Source of the DNA: Lysinibacillus sp. 2017
GTDB taxonomy: Bacteria > Bacillota > Bacilli > Bacillales_A > Planococcaceae
Direction: 5' to 3'
Assembly: GCF_003073375.1 (NCBI RefSeq)
Contig: NZ_CP029002.1
Span: forward strand, 2,404,001 to 2,468,000
Length of the DNA stretch: 64,000 nt
Numbering within the stretch: the stretch's first letter is position 1; each line of letters begins with the position of its first letter. The notes under the pieces were generated by a model. It saw only the letters and a list, made by a program, of their open reading frames with translations, searched no databases and had not been told where the DNA came from. Positions 17,631-27,249 of the stretch are shown piece by piece. A program made the position numbers and the translations under genes.

Positions 17631-18050
17631 TTAAATATAGAACATATAACCGTCTGCTACTTCTTCATTTGTATACTTCGCTAAATCGTCAATTGACGTT
17701 GTATCTAATACATTTTTGACTGCATCTCGAATTCTCATCCACAATTCACGTTGTGGAGCTTCTTCGTTTTCAATTCCTTCAACGGGCTGAATTGGTCCTT
17801 CTAAAACACGAATTACATCTGCTGCAGAAATTTCATTTGGCTTATGCGCTAACATATAGCCACCATAAGCTCCGCGCACACTTTTCACTAATCCCGCATT
17901 GCGTAATGGTGACACAAGTTGCTCTAAGTATGCTTCAGATAATCCCTTTTCAGCCGCAATTTTACGCAGGGGAATCGGACCTTCGCCATGATGTTTTGCT
18001 AATTCAATCATAATTGTTAAACCATAACGACCTTTAGTTGATATTTTCAT
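17631..18050 (-). CDS. cymR: Rrf2 family regulator CymR
   Basis: A 139-residue winged-helix repressor of cysteine and sulphur-uptake genes, acting with CysK as sensor of cysteine level. Seen: MKISTKGRYGLTIMIELAKHHGEGPIPLRKIAAEKGLS, then YLEQLVSPLRNAGLVKSVRGAYGGYML. It lacks the three-cysteine cluster of IscR, which fits CymR. First gene of an operon with the desulfurase and mnmA and divergent from rarA, exactly as in B. subtilis. Confidence 0.92.
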   Translation of the reverse strand: MKISTKGRYGLTIMIELAKHHGEGPIPLRKIAAEKGLSEAYLEQLVSPLRNAGLVKSVRGAYGGYMLAHKPNEISAADVIRVLEGPIQPVEGIENEEAPQRELWMRIRDAVKNVLDTTSIDDLAKYTNEEVADGYMFYI

Positions 18051-18166
18051 CTTAACACCTCTATTTTCTAGTCCATATATACCCTACATTATAACATAAC
18101 ACCTTTTATTCCACTCGGAAATACTTTATCATTATCTCAAGAAAGACACAAAAGGAGCGATTCATC

Positions 18167-19447
18167 ATGCAAAATGAGCCATTAGCTTATAAAATGAGAC
18201 CGCGTACTTTACGAGAAATTGCCGGTCAGCAGCATATTATCGGTCCAGAAACTCCACTTTTTAAAATGATTGAAAAAGGTCATGTTCCATCGATGCTTTT
18301 ATACGGTCCTCCAGGAGTTGGAAAAACCTCGATTGCCAATGCGATTGCAGGCAGCTCAAAATTACCTTTCTTCGCACTAAACGCGACGCACGCAGGTAAA
18401 AAAGATATTGAACAAGTCGTAATGGATGCACGGATGAGCGGAAAAGTAATTTTATTTTTGGACGAAATCCATCGTTTCAATAAGTTGCAGCAAGATACAC
18501 TACTACCCCATGTGGAAAACGGTTCGATTGTATTAATTGGCGCGACAACGGAAAATCCATTTCATGATGTGAATCCAGCCATTCGCTCACGTTGTGGAGA
18601 GATTTTACAATTAGAACGGTTAACAGGAAAAGATGTAGAGCAACTGCTTCGATATGCTTTAGCAGACAAAGAACGAGGACTGGGTCATTACGAAATCACG
18701 GTGACAGACGATCAGCTTGAACGTATTGCAAATGCCAGTAATGGAGATGCACGAAAAGCTTTAACCTTATTAGAATCTGTATACTATGCTTCTGATGAAG
18801 TAGATAATGTAACAATTTTAAATGACAATGCGATCGATGCTTTAGCAAAACGCATTGGCGTATTCGGAGATAAAGGTGGCTCTCACTTTTATAACTTACT
18901 ATCGGCGTTGCAAAAATCAGTTAGGGGCAGTGATACGAATGCCGCACTGTTTTACTTAGCAAACTTACTCGAAAATGGAGATTTAGTAGCCGTTTGTAGA
19001 AGATTACTTGTGATGGCTTATGAGGATGTTGGATTAGCCAATCCAGCTGTCGGTGCACATGTACAAGCCGCCACAGAAGCAGCGATAAAACTTGGATTGC
19101 CTGAAGCACGTATACCACTCGCAACGGCGGTTGTAGAAATGTGCCTATCAGATAAATCAAATTCAGCCTATCAAGCACTAGATGCTGCAATAGCGGCGAT
19201 TCATGAAGGAAAAACTGGGGCGATTCCAAACCATTTAAAAGACGCCCATTATGCAGGAGCAATAGAGCTCGGACATGTTGGTTATCAGTATCCACATAAC
19301 ACACCCATTGGGACATTCGGTGGCTGGGTCAATCAGCAATATTTACCCGATGAACTGGTTGGCACTGAATTTTATAAACCAATTATTGCAGGAGAAGAAA
19401 AACGCATGGCCGCGATTTATGAGAAGTTGAAATCGTTTCAAAAATAG
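18167..19447 (+). CDS. rarA: replication-associated recombination protein A (AAA+ ATPase)
   Basis: Clamp-loader-like AAA+ ATPase of 426 residues acting at stalled replication forks (MgsA/WRNIP1 family). Walker A YGPPGVGKTS near 46-55, Walker B FLDEIHRF near 95, sensor 1 GATTENPFH, sensor 2 SNGDARKAL; the C-terminal tetramerisation domain has DKSNSAYQALDAAI and YPHNTPIGTFGGWV. AAGGAGCG precedes the ATG. Divergent from cymR. Confidence 0.95.
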   Translation: MQNEPLAYKMRPRTLREIAGQQHIIGPETPLFKMIEKGHVPSMLLYGPPGVGKTSIANAIAGSSKLPFFALNATHAGKKDIEQVVMDARMSGKVILFLDEIHRFNKLQQDTLLPHVENGSIVLIGATTENPFHDVNPAIRSRCGEILQLERLTGKDVEQLLRYALADKERGLGHYEITVTDDQLERIANASNGDARKALTLLESVYYASDEVDNVTILNDNAIDALAKRIGVFGDKGGSHFYNLLSALQKSVRGSDTNAALFYLANLLENGDLVAVCRRLLVMAYEDVGLANPAVGAHVQAATEAAIKLGLPEARIPLATAVVEMCLSDKSNSAYQALDAAIAAIHEGKTGAIPNHLKDAHYAGAIELGHVGYQYPHNTPIGTFGGWVNQQYLPDELVGTEFYKPIIAGEEKRMAAIYEKLKSFQK

Positions 19448-19449
19448 AA

Positions 19450-19490
19450 AAAAGGATTGCTCAACAAAACGGGCAATCCTCCTTTTTCTA
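19450..19490 (+). terminator. rarA terminator
   Basis: Hairpin AGGATTGC/GCAATCCT with a loop of about 14 bases, followed by CCTTTTT. Confidence 0.85.
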
Positions 19491-19579
19491 GCTATATTCG
19501 AAAAATCAAACTAAATAATAGCTTTACATTCAACAAAAAATGCCTAATAAGATTGAACTTATTAAGCACATGTATTACA

Positions 19580-20080
19580 TCATTTATATGTTTTTGAAAA
19601 TGTTTCGAATTTAGCAATGCATTCATCCACTGTACTTGATGTTGAAATTTCAACAGGTTGCTTTGTTTGAGGTGCAATTGCAATAATACTCTTCTTCACT
19701 TCAGTTAAAAATTCTTCATTTTCTTCAACTTGAGCATTTGGTAAACACGCAACACTCATTTGGTATAATTTTACGATGTGAGTTTTAGCATCCTCGTCCT
19801 CTGCATTGATTAAATTCGAATGCGCTAAGCCTGTGAAATACAAAAGCTTAGAAGCGATATTCATAAATGGTACCCAATACGTTGAGGCTTTCGGTAACGC
19901 CCCCTCTTTTCGCTCAATTGAAGCATTGAAACCTACTGCCATCTTTTGTAAAAGCTCATCTAACATTTCATAAGCCTTTGACCAATTTGGCTTTGTATCA
20001 ATATGATCAAATACGATATGATCCATTTTTAATTCTATATTTGGTAAATTTAATAAATCATTTTTTAGTTCAAAATTCAT
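19580..20080 (-). CDS. hypothetical protein, soluble, helical
   Basis: A 166-residue acidic cytoplasmic protein without signal peptide or membrane helix. The ATG at 20080 follows GGGAGGAGAC, so I prefer it to an in-frame start 21 bases upstream. Features: MNFELKNDLLNLPNIEL, an alpha-helical middle with YWVPFMNIASKLLYFTGLAHSNL, and a Thr/Ser-rich turn before the last helix. No family is recognised. It lies with the next gene and a chemoreceptor between rarA and tcdA, where B. subtilis has none. Confidence 0.7.
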   Translation of the reverse strand: MNFELKNDLLNLPNIELKMDHIVFDHIDTKPNWSKAYEMLDELLQKMAVGFNASIERKEGALPKASTYWVPFMNIASKLLYFTGLAHSNLINAEDEDAKTHIVKLYQMSVACLPNAQVEENEEFLTEVKKSIIAIAPQTKQPVEISTSSTVDECIAKFETFSKTYK

Positions 20081-20247
20081 AAACCGTCTCCTCCCTACCA
20101 TCCCATATACTTATAATATTACTACCCTAACTATAGCAAAAAAAAAACGTCAAACTTTGAAAATGGAAAAATCATTAAAAACCCGACTTAATTTTGCCAT
20201 ATTCCACCTTTTAATAGAATATTATGTTATTTGAATTATTTTAATTC

Positions 20248-20652
20248 TTACTTCAAACGCAAAAAATATTTAGGATAATATTCTAAAGATGCTTCAGGTT
20301 GATCAATCCATTGTTTGAATTGCTCTTTTTGAATGACTGTCATTTCACCCTGACCATATTTTTTAATCGATTGATTTGAACAATAAAAAATCCACGTATG
20401 CAAATCAATCCATTGTTCCAAATTTTCATCTTTACTTTCTAAGAAAAATTGCTTTTGTTTTAACACTATCGCCAACTTAAAAAACCCTTCACTCAACGTA
20501 TAGGACTTCGTTTGAAAATGATATTCTGGTTCAACTATTTGCTGTGTATCAAATACATGAACTGTCATTCGATCGGCATCTATAGCGATTTCCACTGTTC
20601 CAACAACATCCATTAAATTTATTCCACGGTATTCTAACTCCTGAATTTTCAT
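20248..20652 (-). CDS. hypothetical protein
   Basis: A 134-residue protein beginning MKIQELEYRGINLMDVVG, predicted mostly beta in the first half (TVEIAIDADRMTVHVFD) and aromatic-rich in the second (LEQWIDLHTWIFYCSN). No membrane segment, signal peptide or known motif. GGAAAGGGA precedes the ATG. It is transcribed in the same direction as the previous unknown gene with a 167-base gap, so it may or may not share a transcript. Confidence 0.65.
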   Translation of the reverse strand: MKIQELEYRGINLMDVVGTVEIAIDADRMTVHVFDTQQIVEPEYHFQTKSYTLSEGFFKLAIVLKQKQFFLESKDENLEQWIDLHTWIFYCSNQSIKKYGQGEMTVIQKEQFKQWIDQPEASLEYYPKYFLRLK

Positions 20653-20826
20653 CGAAATAATCCCTTTCCAATTCGTTACATTTATTTTATCACAATAATA
20701 ACGAAACGAAAAATTAATGAATGCTCATTCAAAAAAGCGTGACAGCTGAAGTAATATGTTGTATAAATTAATGAAAAGTATATATTTGACAGAAAATACA
20801 AAAAATTAATCGAAAGGTGTGTCGTT

Positions 20827-22287
20827 ATGCTTATTGAGGAGCTTAAGAAAAAAGACTTAATAGAAAAGAATACGATTCTCATGCTTGTCTATGGGATAGC
20901 AGCTGTTTTAGGTGGAGTTGCACAAATCTTTATTGATCGTCCAGTTGGAGTCGCACTTTCTTTAATTATTCCGGTTACGTTTGCATTTATTTTTTATGCG
21001 ATTCAGCGAAAAGTTCGTGTCATCCAGCCTTATTTTCCATATTTCGTAACAATAGCCGCTGTGATTACTGTTTATGGAACAATTGCGACGAATAAAGTAA
21101 CGCTTGCTACAATCATTTTGAGTATCTTTGTTTTAATTTTAAGTAGTGTACACAATAAAATTAAAGTTCTTGTTACTGGTTATATCGGTTCAACACTTGC
21201 TTTGATTTTTAACTTTACAATGGATACTTCTGGTTTTGCGATTGACCCTGCCAATGTTTTCGTGACGCAAACTTTAATGGCAATCGCTATTTTCCTTCAA
21301 GTACGTCAAAACAAAAATATGATTTTTAATATTGAGAAATTAATGGTCGATGCAAACGAACGTGCATTCCACGAAGAGGCTTTGCATCAACGCCTCGAAA
21401 CTTCTGTCCAAAGTATTACCGGAAAACTCGAACTGATCACAGATAGTACTAATCACTCAAGTGCTGCCCATCAACAAATGCTTGCTTCTTTAAAGGAAGT
21501 TAGCAACGGTGCGCACAAACAATCTGCTCATGTTCATGATATTGTCCAAAGTACAGAATTAACGAATACAGCGCTTCAATCCATCGTTTTTGAATTAAAC
21601 CAAATTATTAATGAAGCTGAGAATGCTAGTATGAGCGCAGTCGATGGTGCCAATTCGATGACAAAACTCAAAAATGAAATCGATACTTTCACATCTTTCT
21701 TTAATGAATTAAATGGGACATTCCTTTCGTTATCGAACAAGATTACAGAAACAAATGATTTTGCTCTCTCCATCAAAAAAATTACTGAACAAACAAACTT
21801 GCTTGCCCTTAACGCTTCCATTGAAGCAGCACGTGCAGGCGAACATGGCAAAGGCTTTGCCGTTGTAGCCGATGAAATTCGAAAATTAGCAAGTATTACC
21901 GATGAAACGGTCGTAAAAATCGATCGAAATTTAGATGAGGTTAATTTATTCAACAAGCAAGCACTCGAGCGTTTAAATAACGGACTTCATCACGTGACTG
22001 GCCAAGTTGAAATGGTTGATGATTCGAACAGAACGTTTACGAATTTATTTGACGCAATAAAAAAATTACAACAAAATTTATCACAGTTTTCTACGAACGT
22101 CCATACAATTGAACAAAACGGAAAATCAATTGAAGTCTCTACCAATGATTTTGCAGCCATTATTGAACAAAGCACAAATTCAATTGACCAATTATGTAAT
22201 ATTCTCGAAAAAATTAATCATGATCAATTTACCGTAACGAAAAACATTGAAGATACTTACAAACAAGCGGTTGAAATAATTGGATAA
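20827..22287 (+). CDS. methyl-accepting chemotaxis protein with compact membrane domain
   Basis: A 486-residue chemoreceptor. Residues about 16-165 hold six membrane segments joined by very short loops; there is no large extracellular ligand domain and no obvious HAMP unit. The cytoplasmic part (about 190-486) is a long coiled coil with the conserved tip [19 protein letters not shown] near residues 321-339, continuing [12 protein letters not shown]. It should join the CheA/CheW array. The signal sensed may be in the membrane. GAAAGGTG precedes the ATG. No che genes lie nearby (orphan receptor). Confidence 0.9.
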   Translation: MLIEELKKKDLIEKNTILMLVYGIAAVLGGVAQIFIDRPVGVALSLIIPVTFAFIFYAIQRKVRVIQPYFPYFVTIAAVITVYGTIATNKVTLATIILSIFVLILSSVHNKIKVLVTGYIGSTLALIFNFTMDTSGFAIDPANVFVTQTLMAIAIFLQVRQNKNMIFNIEKLMVDANERAFHEEALHQRLETSVQSITGKLELITDSTNHSSAAHQQMLASLKEVSNGAHKQSAHVHDIVQSTELTNTALQSIVFELNQIINEAENASMSAVDGANSMTKLKNEIDTFTSFFNELNGTFLSLSNKITETNDFALSIKKITEQTNLLALNASIEAARAGEHGKGFAVVADEIRKLASITDETVVKIDRNLDEVNLFNKQALERLNNGLHHVTGQVEMVDDSNRTFTNLFDAIKKLQQNLSQFSTNVHTIEQNGKSIEVSTNDFAAIIEQSTNSIDQLCNILEKINHDQFTVTKNIEDTYKQAVEIIG

Positions 22288-22331
22288 AAAAGGGGCTGTA
22301 TTAAAATTGACTTTTAATACAGCCTTTCTTC
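22286..22331. terminator. terminator between convergent chemoreceptor and tcdA
   Basis: Stem GGCTGTATTAAAA/TTTTAATACAGCC with a short loop, followed by TTTCTT. It closely resembles the terminator at 8076-8124. Confidence 0.85.
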
Positions 22332-22364
22332 GTAATAATAGTTCCTTAAAATATTACTTTAAAG

Positions 22365-23126
22365 TTAATCTTGTACGCGCTTAATTTGAACGTCTTTTAA
22401 AATTGTATTAATAACCCAGCTTGCTGCGATCAATCCTGCTACAGATGGCACGAACGCATTTGAAGATGGTGGTAATTGTGCTTTACGAATTTCTGCTTCA
22501 GGTTTACCTACGTATTGGGCTACTTCTGGTCGTACAACGATTGGCGATTCATCCGAGAATACAACCGTTACGCCTTTTTTAATTCCTTCTTTACGAAGTT
22601 TTGTACGAATTACTTTCGCAAGTGGATCGGTATGTGTTTTCGAAATATCAGCAATTTTGAATCGTGTTGGATCCATTTTATTCGCTGCACCCATACTTGA
22701 AATCATAGGGATATTTCGTTTTAAACATTCTTTCATTATATGAATTTTGTATATCACTGTATCGGATGCATCGATGACATAATCAATACCTTGTGCAAAA
22801 AATTGTTCATACGTTTCTTCCGTATAGAACATATGCATATCGATTACTTCACATTCAGGGTTAATGTCCGCGATACGTTCTTTCATCACACCTGATTTTG
22901 ATTTACCAACTGTTGATAAGTACGCTACTAATTGACGATTAACATTTGTAATATCGACATTATCTTTATCAACTAAAATAATACGGCCTACCCCACTTCG
23001 CGCGCATGCCTCTGCCGCAAATGAACCCACACCGCCTATCCCTAATATTGCAACGGTTGTATTTTTTAATTTTTCGAGTCCTTCTGTACCGATTGCTAAC
23101 TCGTTTCGTGAAAACTGATGTAACAT
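22365..23126 (-). CDS. tcdA: tRNA threonylcarbamoyladenosine dehydratase TcdA
   Basis: E1-like enzyme of 253 residues that cyclises t6A-37 of tRNA to the hydantoin form (ct6A) using ATP. Nucleotide site ILGIGGVGSFAAEACARSGVG at about 29-49, DKDNVDITNVNRQ, and VFSDESPIVV; the C-terminus has ASSMGAANKMDP. It matches B. subtilis YrvM and lies in the same place after aspS, with 6S RNA and the group II intron in between. Confidence 0.92.
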   Translation of the reverse strand: MLHQFSRNELAIGTEGLEKLKNTTVAILGIGGVGSFAAEACARSGVGRIILVDKDNVDITNVNRQLVAYLSTVGKSKSGVMKERIADINPECEVIDMHMFYTEETYEQFFAQGIDYVIDASDTVIYKIHIMKECLKRNIPMISSMGAANKMDPTRFKIADISKTHTDPLAKVIRTKLRKEGIKKGVTVVFSDESPIVVRPEVAQYVGKPEAEIRKAQLPPSSNAFVPSVAGLIAASWVINTILKDVQIKRVQD

Positions 23127-23220
23127 TTGCTGTACCCCTCAATCTTTATCATTCTACTAGGAATTATAAACACATCGATTCCTCGTTGCAAGTAACATTC
23201 GGATATATTTATGAAATAAT

Positions 23221-25078
23221 CGAGTAGGAGACTAGCCATTAATTGGCTAGTCGACCTCTCACACCACCGTACGTACGGTTCCGTATACGGCGGTTCAAAA
23301 GTTTTATGTTGGATTTATGATTGTAGCGAGGTTCTTCAACTTGAGTTTTAACCAATATTTATTGTTTAATGCTCGATTGACGATTGGATTGTTCGAGGAG
23401 CGCCAGTACCCTTTGCGGGTATTGGCCATTTTATAGGCATCGTTATGGCTGATTCCTAATCTTTTGAGGTTTCTATATTTTGAGATGGTTCTTTTCCATT
23501 CTTTCCATCGACATGCCCTTAATCTTCTTCGAATATGGCTATCTATTTTGTTAGCGTAAGACTGTATGTCGGCAACTTTGAAATAGTTTCCCCATCCTTG
23601 AATTAAGTAGTTAATTTTCTGAATGCGCGATTCCATATCAATTGAGTAATTACGGTTCGTAATGTACTTCAGCTTTTCTTCGAAACGCTTCTTTGATTTC
23701 TTTGGCACGTATACCTTGATTTCACCTCTGTATTTATAGAAGCTCACACCCAAAAATATACGTGCTCTCGGCTTTCCCACTGCTGATTTCTCTTCATTTA
23801 CTTTTAATTGAAGTTTCTTTTCGATAAATGATGTGACGCCTTCCTTAACTCGTTCTCCCGCTTTTACGCTTTTGACGTAAATGTTGCAGTCATCTGCGTA
23901 ACGCACGAATTTATGTTGGCGTTTCTCTAGCTCTTTATCCAGTTCATGAAGAATCACATTACTCAATAGTGGACTTAATGGTCCACCCTGTGGTGTTCCT
24001 TCTTTTGCGTAAATAAACGTTCCATCTATCATGGTTCCTGCATTTAAGAAGCTTCTTATTAATTTCAAGGTTGGTTTACATAAAATATATTTCGCCATAA
24101 GTGACATCAGCTTATCATGTTGAACTTTATCAAAGAATTTCTCTAGGTCTATGTCTACGACATACGTATAGCCTTCTTCAATATAGTTTCTTGCTTGTTC
24201 GATTGCTTGATGAGCGCTTTTGTTCGGACGAAATCCATAACTAAAATTACTAAACTTTGGGTCTAGTATTGGGGTTAATACTTGCACGACTGCTTGTTGA
24301 ATGACACGGTCTGTAACCGTCGGGATTCCTAGAAGTCGTTTTCCTCCATCAGGTTTTGGGATTTCCACCCTTCTAACTGGTTGAGGTTTGTATTTTCCTG
24401 CTCGAATTGCTTCGATAATTTGGACTTTATTTTCTTTTAAGTATTGGCGGGTTGCCTCTATATCTTTCGCATCGACACCGGCTGCACCTTTGTTTTTACG
24501 CACTTTCTCAAAAGCATCATTCAAATTATCTCTGTTTACTATAACGTTGATTAATCCATCCATATGTTCGCGTGTGGGTAAGGAATGCACATGCAGAATT
24601 CCACGCTATTCCTACTCCTGGGGTATTCCGTACCTTACTGTAGGATAGACTTTTCAGTTCTGTGTCATCATTCGCATGTAATACCCTTATACACGTTCAC
24701 TCCTTTCGTTCAGCCCTTCCCATTACTGGTACTATGGCTTCTGCTGACTTCTAATGATTCAGTTGTACATCGCTGTACAGGTTCCCTCTATGGGTTATTC
24801 ATCAGATCTCCCGGGGTAAGTCTGCCCACTTTCCTCTCATCCATCTGCCGCATTTATCGCCTCATCTTTCCGAGGATATTTTGGACTTCAGTTTGTTTTG
24901 CAACCTTATCCAGATGAGACAACCTCATGCGATTCGTGTTCCTCAGACCAAGATTTTGCCTCGAACTTCCTTCAGATTCCGCGTCACCACGGACACCCTT
25001 GTTTTCAGCTAGTGGTTCGCATATCCTGACGCCCACAGTGAACTTTCATCACCTAGTTGACAGACATGCCCGGCACAC
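23221..25078 (-). mobile_element. group IIC intron
   Basis: A complete intron of about 1.86 kb. The 5' end is GTGTGCCGGGCATG, exact at 25078, directly after the T-run of an intrinsic terminator. Domain V is at 23263-23294: ACCGCCGTA pairs with TACGGTGGT around a CG bulge. Domain VI is a hairpin at 23230-23252 (GACTAGCCA/TGGCTAGTC). The 3' end is set only to within about 5-10 bases. Insertion just after a terminator hairpin and a reverse transcriptase without endonuclease domain are hallmarks of class C. The RNA part before the reading frame (24564-25078) is domain I to IV sequence. Confidence 0.93.
23304..24563 (-). CDS. ltrA: group IIC intron reverse transcriptase/maturase
   Basis: Encoded in intron domain IV, it splices the intron and copies it into DNA. 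About 419 residues from the chosen ATG (MDGLINVIVNRDNL); an in-frame ATG nine codons upstream (24590) is possible. RT motifs: EIPKPDGGKRLLGIPTV, FSYGFRPNKSAHQA, VVDIDLEKFFDKV, EGTPQGGPLSPLLSN, and the catalytic FVRYADDCNIYVKS. The maturase domain has NYLIQGWGNYF and ANTRKGYWR. No HNH endonuclease follows. It is very like the thermostable GsI-IIC enzyme. All catalytic motifs are intact, so it may be active. Confidence 0.95.
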   Translation of the reverse strand: MDGLINVIVNRDNLNDAFEKVRKNKGAAGVDAKDIEATRQYLKENKVQIIEAIRAGKYKPQPVRRVEIPKPDGGKRLLGIPTVTDRVIQQAVVQVLTPILDPKFSNFSYGFRPNKSAHQAIEQARNYIEEGYTYVVDIDLEKFFDKVQHDKLMSLMAKYILCKPTLKLIRSFLNAGTMIDGTFIYAKEGTPQGGPLSPLLSNVILHELDKELEKRQHKFVRYADDCNIYVKSVKAGERVKEGVTSFIEKKLQLKVNEEKSAVGKPRARIFLGVSFYKYRGEIKVYVPKKSKKRFEEKLKYITNRNYSIDMESRIQKINYLIQGWGNYFKVADIQSYANKIDSHIRRRLRACRWKEWKRTISKYRNLKRLGISHNDAYKMANTRKGYWRSSNNPIVNRALNNKYWLKLKLKNLATIINPT

Positions 25079-25109
25079 AAAAATACCCCTTTACAATTTG
25101 TAAAAGGGT
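25079..25109 (-). terminator. 6S RNA terminator and intron target
   Basis: Hairpin ACCCTTTTAC/GTAAAGGGGT with loop AAATT, then ATTTTT. The group IIC intron begins at the next base, so this terminator is its insertion target. Confidence 0.9.
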
Positions 25110-25121
25110 AAGACAAGGAAT

Positions 25122-25326
25122 AGACGAATCCCAAATATGCCGTCATGTTAAAAACATCGTTTTGATCCCGTATTACAAAAGGGGGGTGCACTAGTCGTAG
25201 CGTTAAACTTCCCGCTCTAAAATGGGGCATGTTTGCTTCTACGATAATAAGTAGCTCCCAACGATTTAATGTTCGGTCAAAAGTGTTAAGTAACAATTCA
25301 TTAACGAACATTTTAGGATTCGTGTT
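25122..25326 (-). ncRNA. ssrS: 6S RNA (RNA polymerase regulator)
   Basis: About 205 bases with promoter and terminator but no credible coding frame. The ends close on each other: ACGAATCCT near the 5' end pairs perfectly with GGGATTCGT near the 3' end, and the stem continues inward (AAA/UUU, AUGUU/GGCAU, GUUA/UGAC) with small bulges. An internal ATCGTT/AACGAT pair and a terminal arm TCGTAG/CTACGA give the long rod with an open centre typical of 6S RNA. The place between aspS and tcdA (yrvM) is that of 6S-1 RNA (bsrA) in B. subtilis. 6S RNA binds sigma-A RNA polymerase. Identified from position, size and folding, not from a covariance search. Confidence 0.82.
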
Positions 25327-25332
25327 ATTGAT

Positions 25333-25361
25333 ATAGTAGCATCAACTTTCTGAATATTCAA
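25333..25361 (-). promoter_or_regulatory. promoter of 6S RNA
   Basis: TTGAAT (-35), 17-base spacer, extended -10 TGCTACTAT. Predicted start about 25326, which places the pairing 5' end of the RNA right at the transcript start. Confidence 0.65.
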
Positions 25362-25423
25362 ACGAAAAATACATAATACTAGAAAATATTATTATAGTAC
25401 TAGATTTTATACAAAAAATAGGA

Positions 25424-25460
25424 AAAAGACGTTAAATCATTGGATTCAACGTCTTTTTTA
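25424..25460 (-). terminator. aspS terminator
   Basis: Hairpin AAGACGTTGAATCC/AACGTCTT region: AAAAAGACGTT pairs with AACGTCTTTTT around a 14-base loop, just past the aspS stop. Confidence 0.88.
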
Positions 25461-25468
25461 CTTCATTA

Positions 25469-27235
25469 TTATTTCTTAGGTGCGATACGTAAGCTTAATT
25501 CTTCTAATTGTGCATCCGATACGCCAGATGGTGCTGCTGTTAGTAAGCAGCTTGCTGTTGCTGTTTTCGGGAATGCGATTGTATCACGTAAGTTTGTACG
25601 ACCTGATAATAACATGACTAAACGGTCAAGACCCATTGCTAATCCACCGTGTGGAGGAACGCCGTAGTCAAATGCTTCTAATAAGAAACCAAATTGTGCG
25701 CGTGCTTCTTCTTCTGTGAAGCCAAGTAATTCGAACATTTTTGCTTGTAGGTCTGGTTCGTAAATACGTAATGAACCACCGCCAAGCTCATAACCGTTCA
25801 ATACGATGTCATATGCTTGTGCACGAACTTCTTTAGGATTTGTGTTCATTAATTCTAAGTCTTCATCGAACGGACGAGTGAATGGGTGATGCGCTGCATA
25901 ATAGCGACCTTCTTCTTCATCGTATTCGAATAATGGCCAGTCAACGATCCATAAGAATTCGAATTTTGATTCATCGATTAAGCCTAATTCTTTAGCAAGT
26001 TTTTGACGTAACGCGCCAAGTGCATCTGCTACTACAGATGATTTGTCTGCTACGAATAATAATAAGTCTCCTGCTTCTGCTTCAGTTGCAGTAGTAATCG
26101 CTGTAGCGGCTTCGCCTTCAAAGAACTTCGCGATTGGGCCGTTTAAACCTTCTTCTGTTACTTTTAACCAAGCTAAGCCTTTTGCTCCGTAACGGCCAGC
26201 AAATTCGCCTAAAGCGTCGATATCTTTACGAGAATAGTTCGCTGCTGCGCCTTTTACGTTAATTGCTTTTACTTCGCCGCCGTTTGCTACTGCTCCTGCA
26301 AATACACCAAATGCAGAGTCTTTCACGATGTCAGAAAGCTGTTTTAATTCTAAACCGAAACGTACATCTGGTTTATCTGAACCGAAACGATCCATCGCTT
26401 CTGTGTAGCTCATACGTGGGAATGGTGTTACAACATCGATTCCTTTAATGTCTTTCATCACTTGCGTAAGTAAACGTTCATTCATTGCAATGATTTCGTC
26501 CATTGATAAGAACGATGTTTCGATGTCGACTTGTGTAAACTCTGGTTGACGGTCAGCACGTAAATCTTCATCACGGAAACAACGTGCAATTTGGAAGTAC
26601 TTCTCAAAACCACCTACCATTAATAATTGTTTAAATAATTGTGGCGATTGAGGTAATGCATAAAACTCACCGTCATGTACACGAGATGGTACTAAATAGT
26701 CACGTGCACCTTCTGGAGTTGATTTTGTTAAGATTGGTGTTTCTACTTCTAAGAAACCTTCGTTTTGTAAGAAGTTACGAATCGTACGTGTTACATCTGA
26801 ACGCATTTTAAATGTGTCAAACATCACTGGACGACGTAAATCTAAATAACGATATTTTAAACGTAGCTCTTCAGAGATTTCTACGTTGTTATCAATAGCG
26901 AATGGTGGGTTTTTTGCCTCATTAATAATTGTTAATGATGAAGCTAAAACTTCGATTTCACCCGTTTTCATGTTTTTGTTAATTTGAGATCCGGAACGTA
27001 AAACTACTTTACCTGTTACTTCAATTACATATTCACTACGGATTTTTTCTGCTGTTTCTAGTGCTGCTTTCGCGTGATCGCCAAATACTACTTGTACGAT
27101 ACCTTCACGGTCGCGCATATCTACGAAAATTAATCCACCAAGGTCACGGCGTTTTTGTACCCAACCTTTTAATACGATTTCTTGTCCTTCTTGTGCAGCT
27201 GTTACTGCGCCACATGCATGTGTTCTTTGTGCCAT
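25469..27235 (-). CDS. aspS: aspartyl-tRNA synthetase
   Basis: Class II synthetase of 588 residues, the usual bacterial length. N-terminal OB-fold anticodon domain ([19 protein letters not shown]), motif 2 [22 protein letters not shown], the bacterial insertion domain (about 280-420), and motif 3 [13 protein letters not shown]. Second gene after hisS under a T-box. Whether it is strict for tRNA-Asp or also charges tRNA-Asn cannot be settled by eye; the T-box specifier makes the question relevant. Confidence 0.96.
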   Translation of the reverse strand: MAQRTHACGAVTAAQEGQEIVLKGWVQKRRDLGGLIFVDMRDREGIVQVVFGDHAKAALETAEKIRSEYVIEVTGKVVLRSGSQINKNMKTGEIEVLASSLTIINEAKNPPFAIDNNVEISEELRLKYRYLDLRRPVMFDTFKMRSDVTRTIRNFLQNEGFLEVETPILTKSTPEGARDYLVPSRVHDGEFYALPQSPQLFKQLLMVGGFEKYFQIARCFRDEDLRADRQPEFTQVDIETSFLSMDEIIAMNERLLTQVMKDIKGIDVVTPFPRMSYTEAMDRFGSDKPDVRFGLELKQLSDIVKDSAFGVFAGAVANGGEVKAINVKGAAANYSRKDIDALGEFAGRYGAKGLAWLKVTEEGLNGPIAKFFEGEAATAITTATEAEAGDLLLFVADKSSVVADALGALRQKLAKELGLIDESKFEFLWIVDWPLFEYDEEEGRYYAAHHPFTRPFDEDLELMNTNPKEVRAQAYDIVLNGYELGGGSLRIYEPDLQAKMFELLGFTEEEARAQFGFLLEAFDYGVPPHGGLAMGLDRLVMLLSGRTNLRDTIAFPKTATASCLLTAAPSGVSDAQLEELSLRIAPKK

Positions 27236-27249
27236 TTCGATTCCTCCAA

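Noticed and set aside
24585-24917. Open frame of 110 codons on the plus strand inside the intron
   Set aside because: Antisense to the conserved intron RNA domains; Ser/Cys/Phe-rich composition typical of a chance frame.
25009-25311. Open frame of 100 codons on the minus strand over 6S RNA and the intron 5' end
   Set aside because: It crosses a terminator hairpin and the intron boundary, has no ribosome site, and coincides with a well-paired RNA.
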